A stretch of DNA of 64,000 nucleotides from Actinomycetota bacterium (GTDB lineage: Bacteria; Actinomycetota; Actinomycetes; Streptosporangiales; Streptosporangiaceae): positions 1 through 64,000 of the forward strand of contig JAJPIV010000028.1 of NCBI GenBank assembly GCA_021324595.1, written 5' to 3'. Positions 8,446 through 19,478 of the stretch are shown here, piece by piece; position 1 is the first letter of the stretch, and each line of letters begins with the position of its first letter. The notes beneath the pieces are model-generated. The model was not told where the DNA came from. It did not search any database and worked only from the letters and a program-made list of their open reading frames with translations. The position numbers were made by a program, and so were the translations under genes.

Positions 8446-9156
8446 ATGTCAGCGAGCGCGGAGGCGGGCGGCGTGGCCGGGTCCGGCCCCGAGCCGATCC
8501 GCACGCTGATCGTCGATGATCACGCGCTGTTCCGCCGCGGCCTGGAGATCGTGCTGGTGAGCGAGGCCGACATCGAGGTCGTCGGCGAGGCGAGCGACGG
8601 GGCCGAGGCGGTGGCGAAGGCAGGCGAGTCCCTGCCCGATGTCGTGCTCATGGACATCAGGATGCCGAGGAGCAGCGGCATCGAGGCGTGCCGCGCGATC
8701 AAGGAGACCGCCCCGAGCGCGAAGATCATCATCTTGACGATGAGCGACGAGGAAGAGGACCTGTTCGAGGCCATCAAGGCTGGCGCGAGCGGCTACCTGC
8801 TCAAGGACATCCCGCTGGATGAGGTCGCGGCCGCCGTGCGCGCCGTGCATGGCGGCCAGTCGCTGATCAGCCCGTCGATGGCGGGCAAGCTGCTCACCGA
8901 GTTCGCCGCCCTGGCCAGGAAGGAGGAGACCGAGCAGCCGCAGCGGGTTCCCGCCCCCAAGCTGACCGAGCGGGAGATGGAGGTGCTGCGCCTGGTGGCG
9001 CGGGGGATGAACAACCGCGACATCGCGAAGGAGCTGTTCATCTCCGACAACACGGTCAAGAACCACGTCAGGAACATCCTGGAGAAGCTTCAGATCCACT
9101 CCCGCATGGAGGCGGTCATGGTGGCGGTGCGGGAGAAGCTGATCGAGCTGGGGTGA
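8446..9156 (+). CDS. LuxR/NarL-family response regulator
   Basis: Two-component regulator. The receiver domain (about residues 18-135) has '[18 protein letters not shown]', phosphoacceptor 'VVLMDIRMP', and '[18 protein letters not shown]'. The LuxR helix-turn-helix (about 168-232) has '[22 protein letters not shown]', then '[17 protein letters not shown]'. An equivalent regulator sits between hpf and secA in Streptomyces. No histidine kinase is adjacent, so its partner is unknown. ATG is preceded by AGGAAGG. The 3' end overlaps the convergent gene by 41 bases. The 237 bases upstream contain an 18-bp direct repeat (gccgcggcgctccccggc, near 8237 and 8262) of unknown meaning. Confidence 0.92.
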   Translation: MSASAEAGGVAGSGPEPIRTLIVDDHALFRRGLEIVLVSEADIEVVGEASDGAEAVAKAGESLPDVVLMDIRMPRSSGIEACRAIKETAPSAKIIILTMSDEEEDLFEAIKAGASGYLLKDIPLDEVAAAVRAVHGGQSLISPSMAGKLLTEFAALARKEETEQPQRVPAPKLTEREMEVLRLVARGMNNRDIAKELFISDNTVKNHVRNILEKLQIHSRMEAVMVAVREKLIELG

Positions 9157-10393
9157 GCGGGCCCGGCCGCCCGGCCGGGACGCCGACGGCCGCCAGGGCG
9201 GAACGCAGCCTCGGCTCCAGGCCGGCGGGCCGCACCTGGTCGACCCGGACATCGTCGCACCCGACCCATGCCGCGGCCTCGCGCAGGGCGCGCGCCATCG
9301 GCCCGGCGGCGCCGGGCTCGTCGAGGGTGAGCTGCCTGGCCACGAGGGTCCGTCCCTCGCGCGCCGGGTCAGCACGGCCGACCAGCCTGCCGCCCGCGAG
9401 GAGCGGCATCGCGAAGTACCCGTGGACTCGCTTGTGCCTGGGCACGTAAGCCTCCAGGCTGTGGTCGAAGCCGAACATCCGCCTGGTCCGGCTGCGGTCC
9501 CAGACCAGCGGGTCGAAGGGGGACAGCAGCACGGCGCGGTGGCGGCCGCGCACCGGCCCGGCCAGGGCCGCCGGGTCTGCCCAGGCCAGGGTGGCCGGCC
9601 CGGCGCGGGACCCCACCCGCACCCGGACCAGCCCGGCGGCCAGCGCCGCCTGGTCGGCGCTGAGCCCGGCGGCGTTGCGGCCGCTGCCGAAGTTACCGAT
9701 CCGCTGGTAGTCGCGCAGGTCCGCCGCCGTCGCCACGCCCAGGGCGCGGGCGGTGACCCCGGCCAGGTGGATCAGGCACTGCGCGTCGGTCGGGTCAGCG
9801 GCGAGCAGCTCCGCGGGCAGCACCCGCTCGGGCAGGTCGTACACCCGCCGCCAGCCGGCGCGCCGGGCGCAGATCACCTCGCCGATGTCCAGCAGCCACT
9901 CCACCGCGATCTTGGCCTCCGACCAGTCCCACCATGGCCCCTGGTTCTTGGCGCCGCCGAGCTGGGTCGCGGTGAGCGGGCCCTCGGCGCGGAGCCGGGC
10001 CAGCACCTGGGCGCAGAGCCGCTCGGGGACGCGGTGCCAGCGCCATCCCCGCGCCCGGAACGCGCGCCGCCGGAACGCGTAGTACGGCCACTCCTCGATC
10101 GGCAGGATGCACGCGGCGTGCGCCCAGTACTCGAACGCGGCCGGCCTGCGGGGATGCCAGTAGGCGCGCTCGATGCTGGCGCGCGGGACGGCGCCCAGCC
10201 TGGCGAAGGCGACCAGCTCGTGCGACCTGGCCAGGACGCTGATCGTGTCGAGCTGGACCGCGCCGATCCTGCGCAGCATCGCGGGCACGCCGCCCTGGCG
10301 CGGCCGCGCCCCCACGAGCCCCTGGGCGCGCAGGGTGAGCAGCCTGGCCTCGTCGGGCGTGAGCGTCAGTTCTGGCGGGGGGACCGGGGACAC
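9116..10393 (-). CDS. Winged-helix DNA glycosylase, YcaQ/AlkZ-like
   Basis: Belongs to the HTH_42 family, which includes E. coli YcaQ and Streptomyces AlkZ, glycosylases that unhook interstrand crosslinks. The catalytic QxD motif is present as '[18 protein letters not shown]' near residue 50. '[21 protein letters not shown]' and a C-terminal '[20 protein letters not shown]' are also typical of the family. GTG start at 10393, 425 residues, normal length. It is convergent with the LuxR regulator and overlaps it. The QLD form resembles the broad-substrate YcaQ/AlkX branch more than strict AlkZ; this subclass call is inference. Confidence 0.85.
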   Translation of the reverse strand: MSPVPPPELTLTPDEARLLTLRAQGLVGARPRQGGVPAMLRRIGAVQLDTISVLARSHELVAFARLGAVPRASIERAYWHPRRPAAFEYWAHAACILPIEEWPYYAFRRRAFRARGWRWHRVPERLCAQVLARLRAEGPLTATQLGGAKNQGPWWDWSEAKIAVEWLLDIGEVICARRAGWRRVYDLPERVLPAELLAADPTDAQCLIHLAGVTARALGVATAADLRDYQRIGNFGSGRNAAGLSADQAALAAGLVRVRVGSRAGPATLAWADPAALAGPVRGRHRAVLLSPFDPLVWDRSRTRRMFGFDHSLEAYVPRHKRVHGYFAMPLLAGGRLVGRADPAREGRTLVARQLTLDEPGAAGPMARALREAAAWVGCDDVRVDQVRPAGLEPRLRSALAAVGVPAGRPGPLTPARSASPAPPP

Positions 10394-10541
10394 GGACGGA
10401 GCGTATCCGGCTCCGCCGACGGCCCTGCGGGTCCCCGCGCGGGGCCCGGACCTGGGCCGGCCTTCCGCCTGCCGCCGACGGTCCCTCAGGGTTCCCGCGC
10501 GGGGCCCCGGGCAGGGCCGGCGGCCTGAAGACGGCCGGGGC

Positions 10542-10883
10542 TCAGCACCAGTCCTCGAACGTGTTGGTGGCGAAGGCGATGAGCAGGCCGAGCGCCGTGA
10601 TGCCGGCCCCGGTCCAGAACAGCCACCACAGCGGCCCGTGCGTGCCGAGCACGAGGGCGAACGCGCCGACCAGGAACCCGGCCATCATGATCGACACGGC
10701 CACCCACGAGACGGCGCGGCCGTGGAACGTCGGGTACGGCCCGGCGTGGCCGGCCACCTGCGCCGCGAGCTCGCCGCCCTGCTCGAATTTCCGGGCGCCG
10801 TGCCCGGGGCCGCCCGGAGCGGCGGCCACCGCGCCGCGCCCAGCGCCGCCCGGACCGATGTCGGGTTCGGTGTGGTTGGCCAT
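10542..10883 (-). CDS. Small two-TM membrane protein, HGxxPAAW-like
   Basis: 113 residues from ATG at 10883, with a hydrophilic Gly-rich N-terminal half. '[27 protein letters not shown]' follows and a second TM segment ends in '[10 protein letters not shown]'. Its layout resembles the actinobacterial HGxxPAAW small membrane proteins, with the motif degraded to HGRAVSW. It is divergent from secA. Function unknown. The longer track ORF start at 11285 is not supported. Confidence 0.7.
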   Translation of the reverse strand: MANHTEPDIGPGGAGRGAVAAAPGGPGHGARKFEQGGELAAQVAGHAGPYPTFHGRAVSWVAVSIMMAGFLVGAFALVLGTHGPLWWLFWTGAGITALGLLIAFATNTFEDWC

Positions 10884-11202
10884 GACGCTTGCTCCTCCTG
10901 CCCAGCCGGCCCGCGTGCCCGGGCGGCCTCGCTCGTGCCCGGGCGGCCTCGTTCTCATTGTGACGCCGGGCCCGGGCCCGGCGGCGGCGGCCCCCGCCTT
11001 TGCTACTACGGGCCATCGTATGCAGCCCGGTGCCGGGCAGGGCGCGGTTGCGCGGGCCGCTCGGCGTGACCCGCGATCTCGCCTACGATGGCTGTCAAGG
11101 AGTTGTACTGGCCGGTCGCGCCCCGTGTCGCGTCCCGTGCCGCCTGCGGGCGGGCGGCTCGCGGCTGGCCAGTCGGACGATCCGCGAGGAGCGCGAGGCG
11201 AC
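10884..11202. other. Divergent intergenic region upstream of secA
   Basis: Holds the 5' regions of secA and the small membrane protein. A 20-bp unit (cgtgcccgggcggcctcgct) occurs twice in tandem at 10914-10953. TACGAT at 11084-11089 fits an actinobacterial -10 for secA, but no good -35 stands upstream of it. No gene seen. Confidence 0.4.
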
Positions 11203-14070
<2,868 letters not shown>

Positions 14071-14093
14071 CCGCCGGCCGGTGACCGCCTTCT

Positions 14094-14130
14094 GTCAGGC
14101 GGCCTCGACCTGTCAGGCGGCCTCGACGGC
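14094..14130. repeat. 18-bp direct duplication at the 3' end of the Rv3235-like gene
   Basis: ctgtcaggcggcctcgac is present twice in tandem. On the minus strand each copy carries the same C-terminal codons and TGA stop, so the stop codon region has been duplicated. The inner TGA at 14115 is the working stop. Confidence 0.85.
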
Positions 14131-14802
14131 GGTGCACCGCCAGGCGGGCCCGCCCGGTCCGCAGCGCGGCAGGCGCTCCAGCCGGACCGCGATCGCGCGG
14201 ACCTGCGGGCCGAGCCCGAGGACCACGGCCATCTCCAGCACTCCCGGCACGGGGGAGGAGGCGATGATGCGCCGGACCCTGGGCTGGTGAGCGGTGGCGA
14301 GGAACGGCCCCAGCTGGCCGATCCGCCGGCAGGCCTGCTCGGTGGTCCAGGGACGCAGCTGACTGGCTGGCCGGGCCCCGGCGAGCGCCTCGGCGAGCGC
14401 CTGGGCGAAGCGCCCCGGCCACGGGTCGGCGGCTGGCCGCGGCGCGGGTACCGGATCAGCCGGGCCGGCATCCGGCGCGCCGGCGCGGATGCGCTCGCTC
14501 CCGGCGCCCGGGACGCGCCCGACGGGGCCGACCCCAGGAACCGGCTCCCGGGCCGGCCCCGGCGGACGGCCAGAGCGCGGCTCCCGGCCGGGACGGGCCG
14601 GCCGCGCGGCTGCCGGGATGTCGTCGTACGGCGGAGCCGCCTGCGGCACCTTGACCGCGCGGATCGCGGTGGCGTCCGGGAGCGGCCCGCGGCACGGCTC
14701 AGGAATGGGCGTCAGGCCCGGAGGCGGCCAGCCTGGCGCCCGCCCCGGCCGGGCGTGGCCCCGCTGGGGCCGCGCGGGGGGCGTCGCTGTGGAGTCTGCC
14801 AT
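14113..14802 (-). CDS. Rv3235-family protein (DUF6459)
   Basis: 229 residues. The N-terminal ~120 residues are Pro/Arg/Ala rich and disordered. The conserved C-terminal domain contains 'FAQALAEALAGARPASQLRPW', 'ATAHQPRVRRIIASSPVPGV' and 'AIAVRLERLP...WRCTAVEAA', the signature I know from Rv3235-like proteins encoded next to secA in actinobacteria. Function is unknown; the fold has been compared with NTF2-like domains (recollection, not checked). It converges on secA with a 42-base gap and diverges from moeZ. Confidence 0.8.
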   Translation of the reverse strand: MADSTATPPARPQRGHARPGRAPGWPPPGLTPIPEPCRGPLPDATAIRAVKVPQAAPPYDDIPAAARPARPGREPRSGRPPGPAREPVPGVGPVGRVPGAGSERIRAGAPDAGPADPVPAPRPAADPWPGRFAQALAEALAGARPASQLRPWTTEQACRRIGQLGPFLATAHQPRVRRIIASSPVPGVLEMAVVLGLGPQVRAIAVRLERLPRCGPGGPAWRCTAVEAA

Positions 14803-14914
14803 GCCAGGGTTCTACCGGCGGCCACCGACAACGCGGCCGGCCGGAATGCCAGGCGCGCGGGCCTGGTTCATCATCACTGGACGTCCCTGACAGCCATAAA
14901 TCCAGGAGATCACC

Positions 14915-16093
14915 GTGCCGTTGCCGCCGCTGGTCGAGCCAGCCCCGGACCTGACCGTCAACGAAGTCAAGCGTTACTCCCGGCACCTGATCATCCCCGA
15001 CGTGGGCATGACCGGGCAGAAGCGGCTGAAGAACTCAAGGGTCCTGTGCGTGGGCGCGGGCGGGCTGGGCTCGCCTGCGCTGCTGTACCTCGCCGCCGCC
15101 GGGGTCGGCACGCTCGGCGTGATCGACTTCGACGTGGTCGACGAGTCGAACCTGCAGCGCCAGGTCATCCACGGGCAGTCCGACGTGGGCCGGCCAAAGG
15201 CCCTGTCGGCGCGGGACAGCGTCAAGGAGGTGAACCCGTACGTCCAGGTGGTGGTCCACGAGGAGGCGCTGACCGCCGACAACGTGATGGAGGTCTTCTC
15301 GGGCTACGACCTGATCGTCGATGGCACCGACAACTTCGCGACCAGGTACCTGGTCAACGACGCCTGCGTGCTGCTCGGCAAGCCCTACGTGTGGGGATCG
15401 ATCTACCGCTTCGACGGCCAGGCGAGCGTGTTCTGGGCCGAGCACGGCCCGTGCTACCGCTGCCTGTACCCCGAGCCGCCGCCGCCCGGCATGGTCCCGT
15501 CCTGCGCCGAGGGAGGGGTGCTCGGGGTGCTGTGCGCCTCGGTCGGATCCGTCCAGGTGACCGAGGCGATCAAGGTGCTCACCGGGATCGGGGAGCCGCT
15601 CGTCGGGCGCCTGATGATCTACGACGCCCTGGAGATGGCCTACCGGACGCTGTCCATCAAGAAGGACCCCGACTGCGCGATCTGCGGGGCAAACCCCACG
15701 ATCACCGAGCTGATCGACTACGACGCCTTCTGCGGCGCGGTCTCCGCCGACGCGCAGGCCGCCGCGTCCGGCGCCACGATCAGCGCGGCGGAGCTCAAGG
15801 CGATGCTCGACCGCGGCGAGAACATCTTCCTGGTCGATGTCCGCGAGCCGAACGAGTACGAGATCGTCTCGATCCCCGGCGCGGTGCTGATCCCCAAGGA
15901 CCGGTTCCTCACCGGGGAGGCGCTCGGGTTGCTGCCGCACGACCGCCGCATCGTCTTGCACTGCAAGTCGGGCGTGCGCAGCGCCGAGTGCCTGGCGATC
16001 GTCAAGAACGCCGGGTTCTCCGATGCGGTGCACGTCGGCGGCGGGATCGTCTCCTGGGTGAGCACGGTCGATCCGTCGCTGCCGTCCTACTGA
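14915..16093 (+). CDS. moeZ: Adenylyltransferase/sulfurtransferase MoeZ
   Basis: Activates the C-termini of small sulfur-carrier proteins (MoaD, CysO or ThiS type) by adenylation and then sulfuration. The ThiF/MoeB domain (about residues 1-260) has 'VGAGGLGSPALLYLAAAGVG', 'DESNLQRQVIHGQSDVG' and the zinc Cys pairs CYRC and CAIC. The C-terminal rhodanese domain has 'FLVDVREPNEYEI' and the active-site loop 'LHCKSGVRSAE'. GTG start with a good AGGAGA site, 392 residues, as in mycobacteria. No sulfur-carrier gene lies in the window, so the partner is encoded elsewhere. Confidence 0.95.
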   Translation: MPLPPLVEPAPDLTVNEVKRYSRHLIIPDVGMTGQKRLKNSRVLCVGAGGLGSPALLYLAAAGVGTLGVIDFDVVDESNLQRQVIHGQSDVGRPKALSARDSVKEVNPYVQVVVHEEALTADNVMEVFSGYDLIVDGTDNFATRYLVNDACVLLGKPYVWGSIYRFDGQASVFWAEHGPCYRCLYPEPPPPGMVPSCAEGGVLGVLCASVGSVQVTEAIKVLTGIGEPLVGRLMIYDALEMAYRTLSIKKDPDCAICGANPTITELIDYDAFCGAVSADAQAAASGATISAAELKAMLDRGENIFLVDVREPNEYEIVSIPGAVLIPKDRFLTGEALGLLPHDRRIVLHCKSGVRSAECLAIVKNAGFSDAVHVGGGIVSWVSTVDPSLPSY

Positions 16094-16166
16094 CCCGGCC
16101 GCGGCGCCCTGACCGCGCCGCGGCGCCCTGACCCGGCCGCAGCGCCCTGACCCGGCTGCGGCGCCG
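16091..16166. repeat. 19-bp tandem repeat beginning at the moeZ stop codon
   Basis: Four imperfect copies of tgacccggccgcggcgccc. The first TGA is the moeZ stop, and every copy begins with TGA. The unit is not a multiple of three. The region lies between moeZ and the next gene. Confidence 0.9.
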
Positions 16167-16219
16167 CCAGGCCCCGGGGTCCGGCCGACGACGGCCATTC
16201 GTGGCCTTAACATCATCGG

Positions 16220-17077
16220 GTGGCGATTGTGCCAGGGCCGGGGAGCGCGCCCGGCGGCTCAGGACCTGCCGACACGGCTGAGCTGCCGGCCGTGCGGGTA
16301 AGGCGCGGGCGTCACCGGCTGGCCGCGGCCTGGCTCGCCGTCGTGGGCCTGTGCGGCCTGGCGGCGAGCGGCTTCGGGCTGTACCGCCAGCTGGCCCCGC
16401 GCGTGTTCACCGCCGCGCAGCGCCAGCAGATCCAGGCGTGGGAGGTGGCCAGCCGGTGGCGGACCCTCCCGAAGGCGCGGATCTTCCCCGCGGTCATCCG
16501 CTACCGGCTGCCCGGAGCGCAGCTGGGATCTCCCGGGGCGTTGCCGCTGACGGCCCGCCTGCTGGAGATCGACAGCCAGGCTAGCTGCGCGCAGGGTGCC
16601 GGCGTGGGCGCGGCGGTCCGGTCGCTGCTGCGCGCCGACGGCTGCCAGGCCATGCTCCGCGCCACCTACTCCGACGCGAGCAGCAGCATGGTGCTGACGG
16701 TCGGGGTCGGCGTGCTGCGCAGCGCCGCCGCGGCGGCATCGGCGGCGCGCGCCGTGGCCGGCGGGGCAGCGCCCGGCTCGTGGCCGCTGCGGGCCCGGCA
16801 CCTGATGCCCGCGCCGTTCGCCGTGGCCGGGACGCCCGCGGCGCTGTTCGGCTTCCGCCAGCGCCAGCTCTCCTGGGTCCGGGCGGCCGGCCCCTACCTC
16901 ATTGTGGCCGCCGTGGGGTACGCCGACGGCAGGCCCCGGGTTCCGGTGAGCACCGACGCTTACACGCTGCTGGAGATGACGAGCATGGCACGAGGGGTGA
17001 TCGCAGCGGTCGCCGCGCCGCTCGGCGCGCCCGCACCGGTGCCGCACTGCCCCGATCCGACGGACCCGGCATGCTGA
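16220..17077 (+). CDS. Single-pass membrane protein upstream of mycosin-like protease
   Basis: 285 residues from GTG. A short cytoplasmic N-terminus is followed by one TM helix ('LAAAWLAVVGLCGLAASGFGLY', about residues 37-58) and an extracellular domain of about 220 residues. That domain has two or more cysteines (SQASC, DGCQA, a late PHCPD and a terminal Cys) that could pair outside the cell. The 3' end overlaps the subtilase gene by ATGCTGA, so the two are probably co-translated. I do not recognise the family. A role as partner, substrate or inhibitor of the protease is only inferred from the overlap. Confidence 0.8.
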   Translation: MAIVPGPGSAPGGSGPADTAELPAVRVRRGRHRLAAAWLAVVGLCGLAASGFGLYRQLAPRVFTAAQRQQIQAWEVASRWRTLPKARIFPAVIRYRLPGAQLGSPGALPLTARLLEIDSQASCAQGAGVGAAVRSLLRADGCQAMLRATYSDASSSMVLTVGVGVLRSAAAAASAARAVAGGAAPGSWPLRARHLMPAPFAVAGTPAALFGFRQRQLSWVRAAGPYLIVAAVGYADGRPRVPVSTDAYTLLEMTSMARGVIAAVAAPLGAPAPVPHCPDPTDPAC

Positions 17078-19014
17078 CGGGCCGGGCAGGCGCGCAGCGC
17101 CGCCGCCCGCCCGCGCGCCGGGCCCCGGGGCGCCGGCCGGCGCGGCGCCGGCGCGGCGCGGCGCTGGCCATGGCGGCCGCGGCCGGGGCCTGGCTGCCGC
17201 TGGCCGCCGTGGCGCCCGCGAGGGCCGACCAGATCCGCCAGCAGCAGCTGTGGGTGCTCAACGCCCTCGATGTCCCCGCGGCGTGGCGGGTCACGCAAGG
17301 GCGGGGGGTCCTGGTCGCGGTGATCGACAGCGGCGTCGATCCCACCGTCGCCGATCTCGCCGGGTCGGTGATCTCCGGCCCTGACCTGACCGGCGTCCAC
17401 ACTCCGCCGAGCAATCCGCAGTGGGGCATGCACGGCACCTGGATGGCGTCGCTGATCGCGGGCCACGGTCACGGCCGCGGCGGCCGTGACGGCATCATCG
17501 GCGTGGCACCGCGGGCGCGCATCCTGTCGATCCGGGTGATCACCGACCGGACCGACCCTGGCTACGCGAGATATCAGGCCGAGCCGCCCGCCCGCGGGCA
17601 GCAGGAGCTCGCGACGGCCATCAGGTACGCGGTGAAGCACGGCGCCCAGGTCATCAGCATGTCCCTCGGCTACCAGGCGCCCAGCCTGGTCGTCCGGGCG
17701 GCCCTGCAGTACGCGGTGAACCACAACGTCGTCGTGGTCGCCTCCTCGGGCAACTCGGGCACCTCCGCGACCCTGCGGGGGCACGGCCACGCGCCGTACT
17801 CGTTCCCCGCCGATTACCCGGGGGTGATCGGCGTCGCCGCGGTGGGCCGGTCCGGCCGGCCCGCGTACTTCTCGAGCGAGAACCTGTCGGTCGAGGTGGC
17901 CGCGCCGGGCGTGAACGTGCCGGCCGCCGGCCGGGGCGGCAAGTACTGGGTGGTCAGCGGGACCAGCCCGGCGTGCGCCCTGACCGCAGGCGTCGCGGCC
18001 CTGGTCAGAGCCAGGTACCCCAGGCTCCCGGCGGCCCAGGTCAGGCTGGCCATCAGCAGCTCGGCCCGGCATTCCCCGCGGGGCGGCTACGACGACAAGA
18101 CCGGGTTCGGGATCGTCGACGCCGCGGCCGCCCTGGCCAAGGCGGGGCGGCTGGCCGCCACGCCGCCCGCCAGCGACTCGGCGGCGGCGCGGGCGGCGCA
18201 GGCGGGGTACTTCGGCGGCGGGCGCGCGGGGGTCCCTGCGATCCCGGTCGCGCCGCGGGACCGCCGCCTGCGCTACCTGCTGGCCGCGGCGGCCGCCGCC
18301 TGCCTGCTCATCACGGCCGGCTCGGCATGGCGCCTGACGGGGCTGGCGATCCCGCGGCGCCGGGCGGGCCGTCCCCGCGCAGGCCGGCCCGGACCGGGCC
18401 AGACCGGGGTGCCGCCGCCTGGCCCGCCCGGGGCCGCGGGGCCGGCGACCGGTCTGGTGGCCACGGCGGGCCACCCATCCCGCGTGCCGCCGGCGGGCGG
18501 CCCGCCTGGTGCCGGTCCGGCCGGCGGGCACCTGGCGCCGGGCGCCGGGCCCGCACCCGCAGCCTGGACGGGTGGCCAGGGACCGCACCATCTCGCGCTC
18601 GGCGGCCCGTCGGCCCGGCCCTGGGCAGACGGCGCCCGGGGGCCGCTTGGCCACTGGGCGGGCGGCGCGGGCTCGCCCCCGCCGGCCCATCCCCCTGGCC
18701 CGGGCGGCTGGCAGGGCCAGGCGCGAGCGAGCCATCCGGAACCCGGCACCGCCGGCGTGCGATGGGAGGGCGCGGGCTACCCGCCGGCCTCCCGCTCCCC
18801 GGGCCGCGATCCGGCAGGTGGCCACCGCGACCCCGGGGCCGCGGGTCCCCCGGGGTCACTGGCGGCCAGCCCGCCCTGGCCGGAGTTCCCCCCGGCCGGG
18901 CCTCGCGACCGCACCAGGCCCGCCCGCGCGGTGCCCGGGGAAGTCATCAAGGATGAGCCCGACGCCGGCGCGCAGCCGCCCCGCGCGGATGACCGGCACG
19001 ACCCGGCGCCGTAG
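17071..19014 (+). CDS. Mycosin-like membrane-anchored subtilisin (S8) with long C-terminal tail
   Basis: Secreted serine protease. It has an Arg-rich N-terminus, a signal peptide ending near 'APARADQIRQQQLWVL', and the catalytic triad in 'VAVIDSGVD' (Asp), 'GMHGTWMASLIAG' (His) and 'VSGTSPACALTAG' (Ser). A single TM near residue 400 ('YLLAAAAAACLLITAG') fits type VII mycosins. After it the protein runs on for about 220 Gly/Pro-rich residues predicted to be cytoplasmic, where mycosins normally stop within a few residues. The track ORF starts too early. ATG at 17071 overlaps the preceding gene and gives 647 residues. No EccB, EccC or EsxAB genes are nearby, so the mycosin label rests on sequence only. 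Confidence 0.88.
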   Translation: MLTGRAGAQRRRPPARRAPGRRPARRRRGAALAMAAAAGAWLPLAAVAPARADQIRQQQLWVLNALDVPAAWRVTQGRGVLVAVIDSGVDPTVADLAGSVISGPDLTGVHTPPSNPQWGMHGTWMASLIAGHGHGRGGRDGIIGVAPRARILSIRVITDRTDPGYARYQAEPPARGQQELATAIRYAVKHGAQVISMSLGYQAPSLVVRAALQYAVNHNVVVVASSGNSGTSATLRGHGHAPYSFPADYPGVIGVAAVGRSGRPAYFSSENLSVEVAAPGVNVPAAGRGGKYWVVSGTSPACALTAGVAALVRARYPRLPAAQVRLAISSSARHSPRGGYDDKTGFGIVDAAAALAKAGRLAATPPASDSAAARAAQAGYFGGGRAGVPAIPVAPRDRRLRYLLAAAAAACLLITAGSAWRLTGLAIPRRRAGRPRAGRPGPGQTGVPPPGPPGAAGPATGLVATAGHPSRVPPAGGPPGAGPAGGHLAPGAGPAPAAWTGGQGPHHLALGGPSARPWADGARGPLGHWAGGAGSPPPAHPPGPGGWQGQARASHPEPGTAGVRWEGAGYPPASRSPGRDPAGGHRDPGAAGPPGSLAASPPWPEFPPAGPRDRTRPARAVPGEVIKDEPDAGAQPPRADDRHDPAP

Positions 19015-19390
19015 GGCCGGGCTGGCCGGCGTCCCGGTCGGCGACTATGCCGGCCGGGTGCTGGACGTCGCCGACTTGATCCCGGCCAGCCGGGTCATGA
19101 CCTACGGTGACATCGCCGAGTACCTCGGGGAGGGCGGCCCCCGCCAGGTGGGGCGGGTGATGGCGCTCTTCGGCGGCGCCGTCCCGTGGTGGCGCGTCGT
19201 CCGCGCCGACGGGCGGCTGCTGGCCGGCCACGAGCGGAGCGCGCTCGAGCGCTACCAGCGCGAGGGCACGCCGCTGCGCCGCGCGGCCGGCGGCGGCCAG
19301 CCGCGGCTGGACATGAGCCATGCGCGCTGGTCACCCGCCGGCGTGCCGTTCCCGGGACGGCAGCGGCGGCAGCGCGGCGGGCGACGCTGA
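18953..19390 (+). CDS. Alkyltransferase-like protein (ATL), MGMT fold without active-site Cys
   Basis: Resembles the DNA-binding domain of O6-alkylguanine-DNA alkyltransferase ('VADLIPASRVMTYGDIAEYLG', 'RQVGRVMALFGGAVPWWRVV'). The alkyl-acceptor PCHRV is replaced by PWWRV, so it cannot transfer the alkyl group. ATLs flag O6-alkylguanine for nucleotide excision repair. The start is either ATG 18953 or ATG 18989; both overlap the end of the subtilase gene, and I prefer 18953 because of a nearby AAGG. Mycobacteria likewise have an ATL gene (Rv3204) beside the AdnAB genes that follow here. Confidence 0.85.
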   Translation: MSPTPARSRPARMTGTTRRRRAGLAGVPVGDYAGRVLDVADLIPASRVMTYGDIAEYLGEGGPRQVGRVMALFGGAVPWWRVVRADGRLLAGHERSALERYQREGTPLRRAAGGGQPRLDMSHARWSPAGVPFPGRQRRQRGGRR

Positions 19391-19478
19391 CCCGGATCCT
19401 TCCCGGTGACCGCGCGCGCCGCGGACCATCACGGATGCCGGGCACGTTGTCAGCCCGGTCTGCTGGAATGCCTACGAC

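Noticed and set aside
17071-19014. A type VII (ESX) secretion locus
   Set aside because: Only a mycosin-like protease is present. No EccB, EccC, EccD, EccE, EsxA or EsxB gene is found within the window.
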